NCBI GenBank assembly: GCA_002435825.1 | Contig: DIVL01000024.1 | Coordinates: 38,435 to 102,434 of the forward strand | Source of the DNA: Anaerolineaceae bacterium UBA6133 | Lineage (GTDB): Bacteria > Chloroflexota > Anaerolineae > Anaerolineales > Anaerolineaceae | Direction: 5' to 3' | DNA: 64,000 bases | Made by a program: the position numbers and the translations under genes | Shown here: one piece after another, positions 18,050 through 27,532 of the stretch | Numbering within the stretch: the stretch's first letter is position 1 | Layout: every line of letters starts with the position of its first letter | Notes under the pieces: generated by a model | What the model saw: only the letters and a program-made list of their open reading frames with translations | Told to the model about the DNA's origin: nothing | Database searches by the model: none

Positions 18050-20041
18050 CTAGTTCTCAAGTGTGTTTTCAACGATTTGCAGATAATCCAGCGTGTTTAT
18101 CTTGGTAAGATCCAGCCCAAGATAGTCTGCCAGCTCCCGAATGAGAGCGGCCTTTTGGTCCGCATCCTGGCGGCTCCAGGTTCGGCTTTTGATTTCAACA
18201 TACTTTCCAATAGCGGGCGTTTGAATGGTGTCAAGGTTGATAAAAAATTCTGTATCCTTGAATTGGATCAAGTATCGCAGACGATCTTTTTCAATTTCGA
18301 TTTTGGATGAAGGCTTGAAATACTCATGATAGAAACGCAGACTGTGGGTTGCCGGGGCGAGATAACGGCTGCGGGAGAGCATGATCTTGGAATCGTTAAT
18401 ATCCCGAGGAGTATCCAGTTCGCCGATAAGGGTCAGGCGTGAACGCACGCTTGTGATCTTACCCATTTCATCAAGGAATTCATCTTCGCGGTAGCGCAAG
18501 CGCCCCTGGGAAAGTCTTTCAAAGCCAAAATAAGTGTCATATTCGTGGTAATGGCGCTTTCGCAGGATAAGTATGCCAGGTTTGGTAAGGGCTCCCAAAA
18601 CGGGCGCAATTGAGTCAACTTTCACCTTGACCTGAACCTCAAAACTCTCCTCTTCCGCTGCGCCGCCGATCGTAATTAGCTTGGAATAGACCGACTCTTC
18701 ACGTCCTTTGAGGAACTCGTCAATCTTTACTGCAATTTTATTGGCTTCGGCCACTAAATGCTCCTCGTCGAGGGTGAGCAATTCCTGATCCCTCATCAGC
18801 CATTTACCATTGACCATGGTGTCGGTGACGTCGGTCGATTTGGCAGCATAAATGAGTTGGGCATAAATACCATCGGGGTCTCGTAAGAAACGTGGTTGGT
18901 TGTGGAGAGGAGAAATATCTACCAGGATCAGGTCAGCTCGTTTTCCTGGTTCAAGACTTCCAATGATCTCGTCCAAGTACAGCGCTTTTGCGCCAATGAT
19001 GGTCGCCATCGCCAGGGTCTGGCGCGCAGGAAGCGCCGTTGGATCCCCGGAAGACGCCTTAGCAATCAGAGTGGCCAGCCGAATTTCCTCAAACATATCG
19101 AGATCATTGTTGGAAGCTGGGCCATCCGTTCCGATACCCACATTGCAGCCAAGGTGCATCATGCGGGCTACCGGTGCAAAACCGGATGCAAGCTTGAGAT
19201 TGGAGGTGGGGTTATGAGCGATGCCAACGCCAGCGTGCTGCAGCGTGCGGATTTCACCTTCATCCAGGTGAACACAGTGAGCCGCAATGAGCTTGGTCTC
19301 AAGCATGCCGAACTTACGGATGTAAGGCACCACTGGCAATCCATGTTCTTTACGCAGGTTTTCAACCTCATCCTTGGTTTCCGATACGTGGAAGTGAACC
19401 CTGGCATCATATTTCTTCGCCAGTTCTACAACCGAGTTGAATACATCCGGAGTGCAGGTATAGACTGCGTGTGGCGCAATTGCGGGGACGATCAGGGCAT
19501 GACCCTGCCACTTTTTGATCAGGTTCTCGCTGAGCTCTAGAGAGTCCTCGTAGGATTCAGCATCTGGGGCCGAGAACTTCATGACGGTTTGACCGACAAC
19601 AGCCCTCAATCCAACTTCGGCGGTCGCCTCAGCTACTTCGTCTTCGAAATAGTACATATCATTGAAAGTCGTAACGCCAGATCGGATGAATTCCGCGCAA
19701 CCGAGTTTGGTGCCAAGCTGGACAAATTCAGGCGAGACAAACTCGCGTTCCACCGGCATCATATAACCCATCAACCAGACATCCAGGCGCAGGTCATCAG
19801 ACAATCCCCGCAGCAAGGTCATCGGGATGTGCGTGTGGACATTAACCAATCCAGGCAAAAGTACTTTTTTGCCGCAGTCGATCACTTCATTCGCCTGGTA
19901 CTGCAAAAGAATTTCATCCTGGGAGCCAACCGCAATGATTTTGTCCCCATCGATCGCGATCGCGCCTGGATCAAAGATTTCATAGTTTTGATTCATGGTC
20001 AGAACAATTGCATTCTTGAGAATGGTTGTTAAGTTTTGCAT
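18050..20041 (-). CDS. MtaD/SAH-deaminase-like amidohydrolase fused to a CYTH-like domain
   Basis: 663 aa. Residues ~1-445 are a metal-dependent amidohydrolase of the 5'-methylthioadenosine/S-adenosylhomocysteine deaminase group: HxH metal site NVHTHIP (69/71), APHAVYTC, HFHVSETKDE, AHCVHLDEGE and GTDGPASNNDLDMFEE. Residues ~466-663 look like a CYTH/triphosphate-tunnel domain: an FEVQVKVKV strand (ExExK form with Gln for the second Glu), RYRED, RSRLTLIG, RYLIQFK and KYVEIKSRTW, a run of alternating charged strands. Amidohydrolases of this group are normally ~430 aa, so the tail is an addition. The role of the fusion is unknown. Confidence 0.8.
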   Translation of the reverse strand: MQNLTTILKNAIVLTMNQNYEIFDPGAIAIDGDKIIAVGSQDEILLQYQANEVIDCGKKVLLPGLVNVHTHIPMTLLRGLSDDLRLDVWLMGYMMPVEREFVSPEFVQLGTKLGCAEFIRSGVTTFNDMYYFEDEVAEATAEVGLRAVVGQTVMKFSAPDAESYEDSLELSENLIKKWQGHALIVPAIAPHAVYTCTPDVFNSVVELAKKYDARVHFHVSETKDEVENLRKEHGLPVVPYIRKFGMLETKLIAAHCVHLDEGEIRTLQHAGVGIAHNPTSNLKLASGFAPVARMMHLGCNVGIGTDGPASNNDLDMFEEIRLATLIAKASSGDPTALPARQTLAMATIIGAKALYLDEIIGSLEPGKRADLILVDISPLHNQPRFLRDPDGIYAQLIYAAKSTDVTDTMVNGKWLMRDQELLTLDEEHLVAEANKIAVKIDEFLKGREESVYSKLITIGGAAEEESFEVQVKVKVDSIAPVLGALTKPGILILRKRHYHEYDTYFGFERLSQGRLRYREDEFLDEMGKITSVRSRLTLIGELDTPRDINDSKIMLSRSRYLAPATHSLRFYHEYFKPSSKIEIEKDRLRYLIQFKDTEFFINLDTIQTPAIGKYVEIKSRTWSRQDADQKAALIRELADYLGLDLTKINTLDYLQIVENTLEN

Positions 20042-20050
20042 CTCTCTCCT

Positions 20051-21211
20051 TCAGTTTTCGATAAATTTCCAACGAATCATGTCCAGAGCGTAATTAACCG
20101 CCCAGGTGACGGCATCTCCAGGGGGTCCACCATAGATTCGGTCAGTCTCTGAAAGCTGTCCGTTATGAAGTAAGGCTATCTGGACGCGCGGATCGGATTC
20201 CTTGGAGCTTACTATGACCGCAAGGACCATATCAGCATTCTTTTGCTCCTGGTATTCATGCATCAGGCGATGCAGAGTTTCGCCTGAAAAGACCAGGTGT
20301 ACATTATCTCCGGTGAGTTGACTATCCAGCATATGCCGCTTTAATTTATCAAAGACCTCACCATTCGATCCGCTTTCAATAATCGAAACACGTGTTTTGG
20401 ATTGGTTTAGCAGCTCTGCGACTGCTTGTTCGAGGGTGGTTTCGTTCTCACCGAAAATATATTCTTTTAATTTATCGCGAATTTCCTGCAGAACAGGTTG
20501 CATCATTTCCTCAGCCTCTGCGGCAGAAGGGGCTTTGGCAGTGACACGTATATCGGTTTGACCTGGATGCGCGAGAAGACCAACAGTTGGGTTGGACAGC
20601 GTTTCCATTTCACCAATAATCTCATCAATGCTCGATTCGCCTTTAGAAATGGTGTGAATCACCCATGGGAGAATGATTTCGTCACGTAAGTCATAGCGAT
20701 GTTTGAGGTATTCCACCACAAAATTGTTCATAAGGTATCCCATCTCGCGTGGAACGCCTGGCAGCGAGATAAGGGTCTTCCCCCCCAATTCGACATAAAA
20801 TGCTGGAGCGGTGCCGACTGGATTGGGAATAGCGACCGAATTTGCAGGTATAAAAGCCTGGCGTTTGTTGTTCTCAGTAGGAGTCCGATTGTAGCGGCTA
20901 AATCTTGCCAAAATCTGCTGCCACAACTCTTCTTTGTAAATCAGTTTGACATTGAAGACATTGGCGACTGCCTGGCGGGTTGGGTCGTCAACAGTTGGTC
21001 CAAGCCCACCTGTTGTGATTACGATATCCGCGCGCATCAAGGCTTCCTGTAGCGTGGCTGTGATGCGGTTGAGATTGTCCCCTACGGTCGTAAGGCGGTA
21101 GAGGTCAACACCGATGTCTCGTAGTGACCTGGCGATAAACCTTGAGTTGGTGTCTTGTATCTCACCCAGAAGCAGCTCAGTACCGATTGTAACAATTTCG
21201 CAAGTAGCCAT
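20051..21211 (-). CDS. CinA-family protein with degenerate C-terminal domain
   Basis: Residues ~1-170 are the MoaB/MogA-like competence-damage domain (EIVTIGTELLLGEIQDTNS, TTGGLGPTVDDPT, NPVGTAPAF, LPGVPREM). A middle KOW-like region follows. The last ~130 residues sit where CinA/PncC nicotinamide-mononucleotide deamidase should be, but the usual ESCTGG motif reads IIESGSNGEVF and the later conserved Gly/Ser motifs are not recognisable, so deamidase activity is doubtful. It lies 9 nt upstream of the amidohydrolase fusion. Possible remaining role: ADP-ribose or dinucleotide pyrophosphatase of the N-terminal domain. Confidence 0.82.
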   Translation of the reverse strand: MATCEIVTIGTELLLGEIQDTNSRFIARSLRDIGVDLYRLTTVGDNLNRITATLQEALMRADIVITTGGLGPTVDDPTRQAVANVFNVKLIYKEELWQQILARFSRYNRTPTENNKRQAFIPANSVAIPNPVGTAPAFYVELGGKTLISLPGVPREMGYLMNNFVVEYLKHRYDLRDEIILPWVIHTISKGESSIDEIIGEMETLSNPTVGLLAHPGQTDIRVTAKAPSAAEAEEMMQPVLQEIRDKLKEYIFGENETTLEQAVAELLNQSKTRVSIIESGSNGEVFDKLKRHMLDSQLTGDNVHLVFSGETLHRLMHEYQEQKNADMVLAVIVSSKESDPRVQIALLHNGQLSETDRIYGGPPGDAVTWAVNYALDMIRWKFIEN

Positions 21212-21400
21212 AGGAAAATCCTGTCTATATAATTGGTCAATTTTATCTTAATCCTGGTATAAAAGCTAAATTTCCTGCCCGCCTCCGGGATTCCGACGAG
21301 GAAGGGCTTGGAAAGTTAGCAGATGTGCGGCTTTTTTGCGCGCAATTTACTTGCAAGAATTTCCATTTTTTGATGCCTGAGTGTAAATTTTTTGGATACC

Positions 21401-21428
21401 TTGAGAACCTCAGCGAAACGATTATACT
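21401..21428 (+). promoter_or_regulatory. Promoter of yraN-miaA, leaderless arrangement
   Basis: TTGAGA (21401-21406), 16-nt spacer, TATACT (21423-21428). The expected start coincides with the A of the yraN ATG at 21435; no Shine-Dalgarno is present. Confidence 0.65.
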
Positions 21429-21434
21429 TTTGGC

Positions 21435-21812
21435 ATGAGTTCACTGAGCAGAAAAAATACCGGAAACTGGGGTGAAACGCTGGTGCTTGATAAGTTATTG
21501 GCCCAGGGCTATGAATTGGTTCAAAGAAACTACCACTGCCGATACGGTGAAGCTGATTTGATCATGCTGGATGAGACCGGCTTGTTGACTTGTGTGGAGG
21601 TGAAGACCCGTCGCAGCCAGAATTTTGGACCGGCAGAGTACAGTGTGGGCAAGAAGAAATTGAAAGCGATTGCCGCTACCATGAACGCCTACCTTTTTGA
21701 ACACACGGAATATCCCGAAATTTGGAATTTGGACCTGGTTGTTGTGGAAGATTTTCACCCAGGCAGACCGCCTGAAATTCTCCATTTTCGTTCTGTGAGA
21801 ATCGATGAGTGA
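21435..21812 (+). CDS. yraN: UPF0102/YraN family endonuclease-like protein
   Basis: 125-aa protein of the restriction-endonuclease-like fold. Visible: GNWGETLVLDKLLAQGYELVQRNYHCR, the catalytic-type YGEADLIMLD and the CVEVKTRR Glu-x-Lys core. Cellular role in general is poorly defined. Overlaps miaA by 8 nt, so translation is likely coupled. Confidence 0.88.
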   Translation: MSSLSRKNTGNWGETLVLDKLLAQGYELVQRNYHCRYGEADLIMLDETGLLTCVEVKTRRSQNFGPAEYSVGKKKLKAIAATMNAYLFEHTEYPEIWNLDLVVVEDFHPGRPPEILHFRSVRIDE

Positions 21813-22743
21813 GCAACCTTTGTTAGTGATTGTGGGACCTACCGCTTCTGGTAAGAGTGCCTTTGCGATTAAACTCGCGTGCGCGTTAAATGGTGAGATC
21901 GTTTCTGCTGATTCACGCTATCTGTATCGTGAACTTGAGATTGGAGTTGCCAAGCCAAGTCCTTTGGAACTTGCCGCTGCCAAACACCACCTGATAAACG
22001 TCGCCAGCCTGGAAGAACCCTGGAATTTGGGGCTTTACAAGCAATCGGCAACTCGTGTCATCGACGAAATCCACCAACGTTTCAGGTTGCCAATCCTGGC
22101 AGGGGGTACCGGGCAATATGTGCGCGCAATTCTGCAAAACTGGCAGGTGCCATCGCATGGTCCTGTCGATCAGTTACGTGAGGACCTCGAAACAATTGGC
22201 AATCGTATTGGATTCGACAAACTCCATGAAATGCTCAATGCCATCGATCCCCAGGCAGCGGCAAACATCGACTATCGCAACCATCGCCGCACCATCCGTG
22301 CATTGGAAGTGATCCTGAGCACAGGAAAAAAATTTTCCGATCTGCGGGATAAAGAACCCCCGCCATATAACACCCTGATAATTGGGTTGGAACTTCCGCG
22401 TGAGGTGTTGTATGCCCGCATTGATCAGCGAATTAAGGACATGATCGGTCAGGGGTTAGTGGATGAAGTGCAGCATTTGCTTGATGCTGGTTTTGGTCCG
22501 ACGCTTGAGACAATGCGGGTGATCGGATACAACGAGATAATAGCCCACTTAAGGGGTGAAACTACCCTTGAAGAGGCAATCGCAATGATCAGACGCAATA
22601 CGCGCGTTTACGTCCGCCGGCAGGCGAACTGGTTTAAGCCAACCGATGCTGACATTCATTGGTTAAACGCACAAGATCCAGCGCTTTTAGAACATGCACT
22701 GGATCTTGTTGAGGTCAAGCTTGGAATTGCGTCTAAAGAATAA
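21805..22743 (+). CDS. miaA: tRNA dimethylallyltransferase
   Basis: Adds the dimethylallyl group to A37 of tRNAs reading codons that start with U, using the product of Fni. 312 aa. P-loop GPTASGKSAF at residues ~9-18, DSRYLYRELEIGVAKPS, GGTGQYVRAIL and the C-terminal RVIGYNEIIAHLRG ... RRNTRVYVRRQANWFK are all family hallmarks. Its 3' end overlaps the 3' end of ftsH by 11 nt in convergent orientation. Confidence 0.95.
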   Translation: MSEQPLLVIVGPTASGKSAFAIKLACALNGEIVSADSRYLYRELEIGVAKPSPLELAAAKHHLINVASLEEPWNLGLYKQSATRVIDEIHQRFRLPILAGGTGQYVRAILQNWQVPSHGPVDQLREDLETIGNRIGFDKLHEMLNAIDPQAAANIDYRNHRRTIRALEVILSTGKKFSDLRDKEPPPYNTLIIGLELPREVLYARIDQRIKDMIGQGLVDEVQHLLDAGFGPTLETMRVIGYNEIIAHLRGETTLEEAIAMIRRNTRVYVRRQANWFKPTDADIHWLNAQDPALLEHALDLVEVKLGIASKE

Positions 22744-24595
22744 CCGGTATGCCCTGAGTTTTGTCGACCGGAGGAGGGAAGATCGCCTCAAATTCTTCGT
22801 TGGAGATCGTTTCAACCTCGAGTAACTTCTCAGCCACGGCAATCAATTTATCCTTGTGTATTTCAAGGATTTCTTTTGCTGTTTTATAAGCTTCCTTAAC
22901 CACCCGCTGCACTTCGCGGTCAATTTCCTGGGCTACCGCTTCGGAATAATCGCGCTGTTCGGAGATTTCACGTCCAAGAAACACCAGTTCTTCCTTTTGC
23001 CCGTATACCATCGGTCCGAGCTTTTCGCTCATGCCAAGGCGCGTAACCATGCTGCGGGCTATCTTGGTGACCCGTTCGATGTCGCTGGAAGCACCTGACG
23101 TGATGTCGTCAAACATGATTTCTTCTGCTGCACGACCACCAAGCATACCGACCATGTCGGACATGAGCTTCTTCCGGCTCTCAAGGTTGCGATCCTCGGT
23201 CGGCAGTGAGCGGGTAAAACCGCCCATCATACCACGGGAAATAATGGAGACTTTCTGTACAGGATCCCCTTCAGGCAGGGCATTGATCACCACGGCATGT
23301 CCAGCCTCGTGGTAAGCAATGATTTTCTTTTCTTTGGGGTTGATCAGACGGCTCTTGCGTTCTGGACCGGCAATAACTCTTTCGATGGATTCCTCAAACT
23401 CGGATTGATTGATGATCTTCTTGTTACGGCGAGCGGCGAGAATAGCAGCCTCGTTGACCAAATTTTCCAGGTCAGCGCCAACAAAACCGGGCGTCGAACG
23501 TGCGATTTCCTCCAAACTGACTTCAGAAGAGACGGGCTTGCCGCGGGTGTGGACTTTGAGGATCGCCTCACGACCTTTGAGATCGGGCTTGTCGAGCATG
23601 ACACGACGGTCAAAACGACCTGGGCGCATCAAGGCGGGGTCAAGAATATCAGGTCGGTTGGTTGCCGCAATGACGATAACGTTGGTATCGGTGCCAAAGC
23701 CATCCATCTCGACCAGGAGTTGATTGAGTGTTTGTTCGCGCTCGTCGTGGCTTCCACCAAGACCCGCACCTCTGTGGCGACCGACAGCATCGATTTCATC
23801 TACAAAAACAATACACGGGGAATGTTTTTTGGCTTCGTCAAACAAATCCCTGACGCGGCTAGCGCCAACTCCAACGAACATCTCAACGAATTCTGACCCT
23901 GAAATGGAGAAGAATGGCACACCAGCTTCGCCTGAAACTGCTTTTGCCATCAGGGTCTTACCAGTACCGGGAGAGCCCACTAAGAGCACACCCTTGGGAA
24001 TTCTTGCGCCCAAAGCAATGAACTTTTGGGGTTCTTTGAGGAATTCAACAATCTCCTGCAGCTCTTCTTTAGCTTCTTCTACTCCAGCGACGTCAGCAAA
24101 TGTGACTGTTGGATGTTCACCCGTAAGCATTTTGGCGCGGGATTTGCCGAATGCCATGGCGGCATTGTTTGATCCTTGCGCCTGCCGGATGAACAGGAAG
24201 AAAAAGACTCCCATCAGAATGAACGGGATGAAGTTCAAGAAGGCTATCAGAGCTTCCGACCAAAAACCGGGGACAAGGATCTGGATGCTGAGTGACGGGT
24301 CGCGCAGTTTCTCAGGTGAAACCCCAAGCTGGATCAGTTGTTCCACCAGACCACTTTGAGGATCCTTGGAAGATATAGTGGCCGTTTTCTGTTCCAGGTT
24401 CTTGTATTGGACCTCAACCCGGTTCTCGTCAACTTTTATGCTGGAAACTTTACCAGCCTCAATATCTGCCGCTAGTTGGTTAATAGGAATCTCGGTACTG
24501 CCGAAGCTATTCTCCTGAACGCCATAAAACACCATGGCGATCATTGCAAATAGCAACAGAGCCGAGATAAAGAAAGACTGATTTCGTGGTTTCAA
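22733..24595 (-). CDS. ftsH: ATP-dependent zinc metalloprotease FtsH
   Basis: Membrane-anchored AAA+ protease for quality control of membrane and regulatory proteins. Two N-terminal membrane segments (~8-28 and ~112-138) flank a periplasmic-type domain. AAA module: Walker A GSPGTGKT, Walker [36 protein letters not shown]. Protease HEAGH zinc motif, with the third ligand in the [12 protein letters not shown] region. 620 aa is standard. The start appears to be TTG 24595 with GGAGGTAG upstream; a TATAAT-like -10 is at 24641-24636 on the minus strand. Confidence 0.96.
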   Translation of the reverse strand: MKPRNQSFFISALLLFAMIAMVFYGVQENSFGSTEIPINQLAADIEAGKVSSIKVDENRVEVQYKNLEQKTATISSKDPQSGLVEQLIQLGVSPEKLRDPSLSIQILVPGFWSEALIAFLNFIPFILMGVFFFLFIRQAQGSNNAAMAFGKSRAKMLTGEHPTVTFADVAGVEEAKEELQEIVEFLKEPQKFIALGARIPKGVLLVGSPGTGKTLMAKAVSGEAGVPFFSISGSEFVEMFVGVGASRVRDLFDEAKKHSPCIVFVDEIDAVGRHRGAGLGGSHDEREQTLNQLLVEMDGFGTDTNVIVIAATNRPDILDPALMRPGRFDRRVMLDKPDLKGREAILKVHTRGKPVSSEVSLEEIARSTPGFVGADLENLVNEAAILAARRNKKIINQSEFEESIERVIAGPERKSRLINPKEKKIIAYHEAGHAVVINALPEGDPVQKVSIISRGMMGGFTRSLPTEDRNLESRKKLMSDMVGMLGGRAAEEIMFDDITSGASSDIERVTKIARSMVTRLGMSEKLGPMVYGQKEELVFLGREISEQRDYSEAVAQEIDREVQRVVKEAYKTAKEILEIHKDKLIAVAEKLLEVETISNEEFEAIFPPPVDKTQGIPVIL

Positions 24596-24700
24596 AACTA
24601 CCTCCGTAAAATTAACGCTTTACGCATCAGGTAAGATTATACCAATAAGACGTGTTGGATTATCCCAAAGCAGAGCTTTGCACAAGTTTCTGATAGAACT

Positions 24701-25021
24701 CTAACGTTTCTCAGTTTCCTGGGGCAGGTGGCATAAACCGCATCCGACATTAGGATTGCGCACAATGCCATGCGAACGGGAACACCAGGCTTTCACACGA
24801 ATACGCTTGCCAAACAGAGTCTTCTGGAAATAGGTTGTCAGTGCCATGTTAGGACAACCATTATTCTGGAGGATGACCGGTACAGGACAGGTTTTACAGA
24901 CAGCCGAAGTCCAATCCTTTTTATCCTGAGGATTGATCAACGCACGGCATTCCTCAAAATTTCGTCCGCGATAGTAATCCCCATAAAAGAATTTACATTC
25001 ACGGCCGTCCGGAGTCTTCAT
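24701..25021 (-). CDS. Small cysteine-rich protein downstream of efp
   Basis: 106 aa with eight Cys (about residues 9, 25, 42, 45, 56, 80, 94, 97), including CKTC and CGLC pairs that could bind zinc or an iron-sulfur cluster. No named family recognised. I use ATG 25021 rather than the TTG just upstream. It begins 6 nt after the efp stop with no ribosome site of its own, so it is likely translated by reinitiation. Whether it acts with EF-P is unknown. Confidence 0.7.
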   Translation of the reverse strand: MKTPDGRECKFFYGDYYRGRNFEECRALINPQDKKDWTSAVCKTCPVPVILQNNGCPNMALTTYFQKTLFGKRIRVKAWCSRSHGIVRNPNVGCGLCHLPQETEKR

Positions 25022-25027
25022 CAATAA

Positions 25028-25585
25028 CTAAACCCGAGTAAGGTATTCACCGGTGCGGGTATCGACACGAATGGTATCGCCCTCGTTAACGAATGAAGGT
25101 GTTTGAACTTTCAGACCCGTGTCTGTGATGACCTGTTTTGTTACACCTGTGGCTGTATTGCCGCGAGCGGAAGCGTCGGCTGTGATGACTTTTAGATCCA
25201 CACTAGTAGGCAATTCGATGTCAAGTGCCTCTTCCCCGAAGAAAGTCAGCTTAACTTCCATATTTTCTTTTAAGAAGCCGGCGTAGTCTTCCGCAAGATC
25301 GTTGGGGATTGCAGGTTGGTCGAAAGTTTCCGTATCCATGAAATAAAAGAAATTATCATCGCGATAGAGATATTGGACGTTGTGGTAATCGAGCCGAACG
25401 TCCTGAACCCGATCTCCCGAGATGAAGGTCATTTCAAGTGTGTTACCTTTGCGAATATCACGTGCTTTGATGCGGATCGTGGCAGAGCCCCGACCCGGCT
25501 TGTTGTGGGCGTACTCCAAAACGCGATAAAGGTTACCATCACTTTCAAACGTGACACCTTTGCGTAAATCGTTTACATCAATCAT
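25028..25585 (-). CDS. efp: Elongation factor P
   Basis: Relieves ribosome stalling at polyproline by binding between the P and E sites. Three OB-like domains; 185 aa. The KOW-like N-terminal domain has the tip loop HNKPGRGSATIRIK, placing Arg at position 32 where E. coli has the beta-lysylated Lys34. The C-terminal signature VNEGDTIRVDTRTGEYLTRV is intact. GAGG precedes the ATG. Confidence 0.96.
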   Translation of the reverse strand: MIDVNDLRKGVTFESDGNLYRVLEYAHNKPGRGSATIRIKARDIRKGNTLEMTFISGDRVQDVRLDYHNVQYLYRDDNFFYFMDTETFDQPAIPNDLAEDYAGFLKENMEVKLTFFGEEALDIELPTSVDLKVITADASARGNTATGVTKQVITDTGLKVQTPSFVNEGDTIRVDTRTGEYLTRV

Positions 25586-25622
25586 ACAGAAACCTCATTT
25601 CAAACTAAGCTTTAACAGGCGG

Positions 25623-25651
25623 ATTATATAACAACTCGAACCGATCGGCAA
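25623..25651 (-). promoter_or_regulatory. Probable efp promoter
   Basis: Minus strand TTGCCG (25651-25646), 17-nt spacer, TATAAT (25628-25623), about 38 nt before the efp ATG. Confidence 0.5.
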
Positions 25652-25726
25652 GTACCGCAATTGAGAGTTTGGGGTTATAACATAGTAATTAACTATTTCC
25701 TTATTAAATCTCAGTTGGAGGAAGGC

Positions 25727-26857
25727 ATGATCGAAATTATTAAAGTAGACACAAAGGCACTAAGAAAAGAATTTGTCGAATTTCAATACGATCTCTATCG
25801 GGACTGTAAGCAGTTTGTCCCGCCATTCAAAAATGATATTTACGCCATGATGAATGAGAAGAAGCATCCATTCTATGATCATTCCATTTCAGAGTTCTTC
25901 CTGGCTAAACGCGATGGCAAAGTGGTCGGCAAATTATCGATGCTGATTAATCGTCCATTTAACGACTATCACGGAACGAAAGACAGTGAGTTTTACCTTT
26001 TTGATTGCATCGACGATCAGGAAGTTGCCGATACCCTGTTTGATCTTGCCACACGTTGGACCCTGGAGCACGGCATGAATCGCATCGTTGGACCCAAGGG
26101 TTATGGACCTCTGGACGGTTACGGCATCCAGGTTGAAGGGTTTGAACATCGCCAGATGATGAATATGATGAATTACAACTATCCATATTATCAACGGCTT
26201 GTGGAAAACTATGGCTTCGTCAAAGAAGTTGATTTCGTTTCAAGTTACATCAAGTTAGATGAATTTGTATTGCCTGAGAAGGTCAAAAAAGCCATCGAAA
26301 TAGCCAAAAAACGTGGTTCTTTGAGAATTATGAGTTTTAAGAATAAGAAAGAGATCTATGCCTGGAAAGATAAGCTGCGCGATGCATACAATAAATCTTT
26401 TGTCAATAACTGGGAGTATTATCCCCTCAGCGATCGGGAGCTAAAGTTCGTTATTGATAACGCCATTGGTTTTGTTATTCCTGAGATAGTGAAGTTCATT
26501 CTAAACACAGATGGCGAAACTGTCGGATTTGTGCTGCCATTCCCGGACGTCTCTGCTGTCATGCAGAAAAACAAAGGGAAACTTGGACCAATCGAGATCC
26601 TGCGACTACTCACCGCACTTAAACGCACCGAATGGCTGGATTTCAATGGAATTGGCATCCTGCCTGAATACCAGGGCATGGGCGGGAACGCTTTGCTGAT
26701 GGAAGCCTTAATTTCTGCCGCGCACGAACATCCTCGCTTTGTGCATGCGGAGCTTACTCAAGTAGCAGAGACAGCCACCCAGATGCGGAAGGACCTGGCA
26801 AACCTGGGTGTGCGGTTTTACAAGAACCACCGGGTTTACAAAAAAGAACTCAACTAA
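25727..26857 (+). CDS. GNAT-superfamily N-acyltransferase-like protein
   Basis: 376 aa. Two regions resemble the GNAT fold: ~50-120 (FFLAKRDGKVVGKLSMLINR) and ~310-360 (WLDFNGIGILPEYQGMGGNALLMEAL, which fits the acetyl-CoA pyrophosphate loop Q/RxxGxG/A). FVPPFKNDIYAMM near residue 35 is a motif seen in a large uncharacterised bacterial GNAT family. Substrate unknown. ATG 25727 has GGAGGAAGG upstream. Monocistronic, ended by a terminator. Confidence 0.78.
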   Translation: MIEIIKVDTKALRKEFVEFQYDLYRDCKQFVPPFKNDIYAMMNEKKHPFYDHSISEFFLAKRDGKVVGKLSMLINRPFNDYHGTKDSEFYLFDCIDDQEVADTLFDLATRWTLEHGMNRIVGPKGYGPLDGYGIQVEGFEHRQMMNMMNYNYPYYQRLVENYGFVKEVDFVSSYIKLDEFVLPEKVKKAIEIAKKRGSLRIMSFKNKKEIYAWKDKLRDAYNKSFVNNWEYYPLSDRELKFVIDNAIGFVIPEIVKFILNTDGETVGFVLPFPDVSAVMQKNKGKLGPIEILRLLTALKRTEWLDFNGIGILPEYQGMGGNALLMEALISAAHEHPRFVHAELTQVAETATQMRKDLANLGVRFYKNHRVYKKELN

Positions 26858-26864
26858 TCCATTG

Positions 26865-26897
26865 AAAACGCCACCGGGATACCAGTGGCGTTTTGAT
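26865..26897 (+). terminator. Terminator of the GNAT-like gene
   Basis: AAAACGCCAC / GTGGCGTTTT stem; also reads as a terminator for the opposite-strand tRNA transcript. Confidence 0.85.
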
Positions 26898-26930
26898 TCT
26901 TTTCTCAGCTATAATTGGATTAAACGAAAA

Positions 26931-27002
26931 AGCGGGTGATGGGATTCGAACCCACGAATGTTAGCTTGGGAAGCTAATGCCTTACCACTTGGCAACACCC
27001 GC
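26931..27002 (-). tRNA. tRNA-Gly (anticodon CCC)
   Basis: The 72-nt minus-strand sequence folds as a cloverleaf: acceptor GCGGGTG/CACCCGC, 3-bp D stem GCC/GGC, anticodon stem TTAGC/GCTAA with loop TTCCCAA (anticodon CCC, reads GGG), 5-nt variable loop, T arm with TTCGAAT loop, discriminator U. The 3' CCA is not encoded. Confidence 0.95.
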
Positions 27003-27060
27003 AAGTGAGTTTCTATTTTATCTTAATTATCTATTTTTTGAAGGGTAAAAAAGATTTGCC

Positions 27061-27456
27061 ATGAAATCCAGAAGAAAAGAAACCGAGAAATTTATTCGGG
27101 GGAGAAGGAATTCTTTCAAATATGCGTCATCAGGATTCTTTTATGTCCTGAAGACACAAAAAAATGCCTGGCTGCACCTTGTGGCGACGGTCGTTGTGGT
27201 TTTGCTTGCCTTGTGGCTGCAAATTGATAGGCTGGAATGGCTGGCAATTCTACTGGTGATCGGGTTAGTTTGGATGGCAGAATTCATGAACACTGCACTT
27301 GAGGTCATCGTTGACCTGGCCAGTCCTGAAAAACATCCGCTCGCGAAAGTTGGTAAGGACGTTGGCGCAGCGTCTGTGCTGATCGCTGCCATTTTAGCAG
27401 TCATTATTGGGGTCATTGTGCTTTGGCAACCTCTAATAGAAAAAATGGGTTGGTAG
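27061..27456 (+). CDS. dgkA: Diacylglycerol/undecaprenol kinase family protein
   Basis: Small integral membrane kinase (131 aa) with three hydrophobic helices (about 37-54, 58-78, 104-126). The cytoplasmic motif EFMNTALEVIVDL followed by KVGKDVGAASVLIAA is the DgkA active-site signature. In Gram-positive-like bacteria this protein phosphorylates undecaprenol for peptidoglycan lipid-carrier recycling; here murA is nearby. No clear Shine-Dalgarno precedes ATG 27061. Confidence 0.9.
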   Translation: MKSRRKETEKFIRGRRNSFKYASSGFFYVLKTQKNAWLHLVATVVVVLLALWLQIDRLEWLAILLVIGLVWMAEFMNTALEVIVDLASPEKHPLAKVGKDVGAASVLIAAILAVIIGVIVLWQPLIEKMGW

Positions 27457-27474
27457 CTTGAATAAGCTTTTTGA

Positions 27475-27503
27475 TTGAAATTGGGCGGAAACACTTGTAT
27501 ACT
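27475..27503 (+). promoter_or_regulatory. Promoter of trxA
   Basis: TTGAAA (27475-27480), exactly 17 nt, TATACT (27498-27503); start near 27510, ribosome site GGAGGA at 27518-27523. Confidence 0.75.
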
Positions 27504-27532
27504 CGAATAAATTTATCGGAGGATTTTTACTA

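Noticed and set aside
18896..19540. 214-aa ORF antisense to the amidohydrolase fusion
   Set aside because: Lies wholly within a gene with clear metal-site motifs on the other strand.
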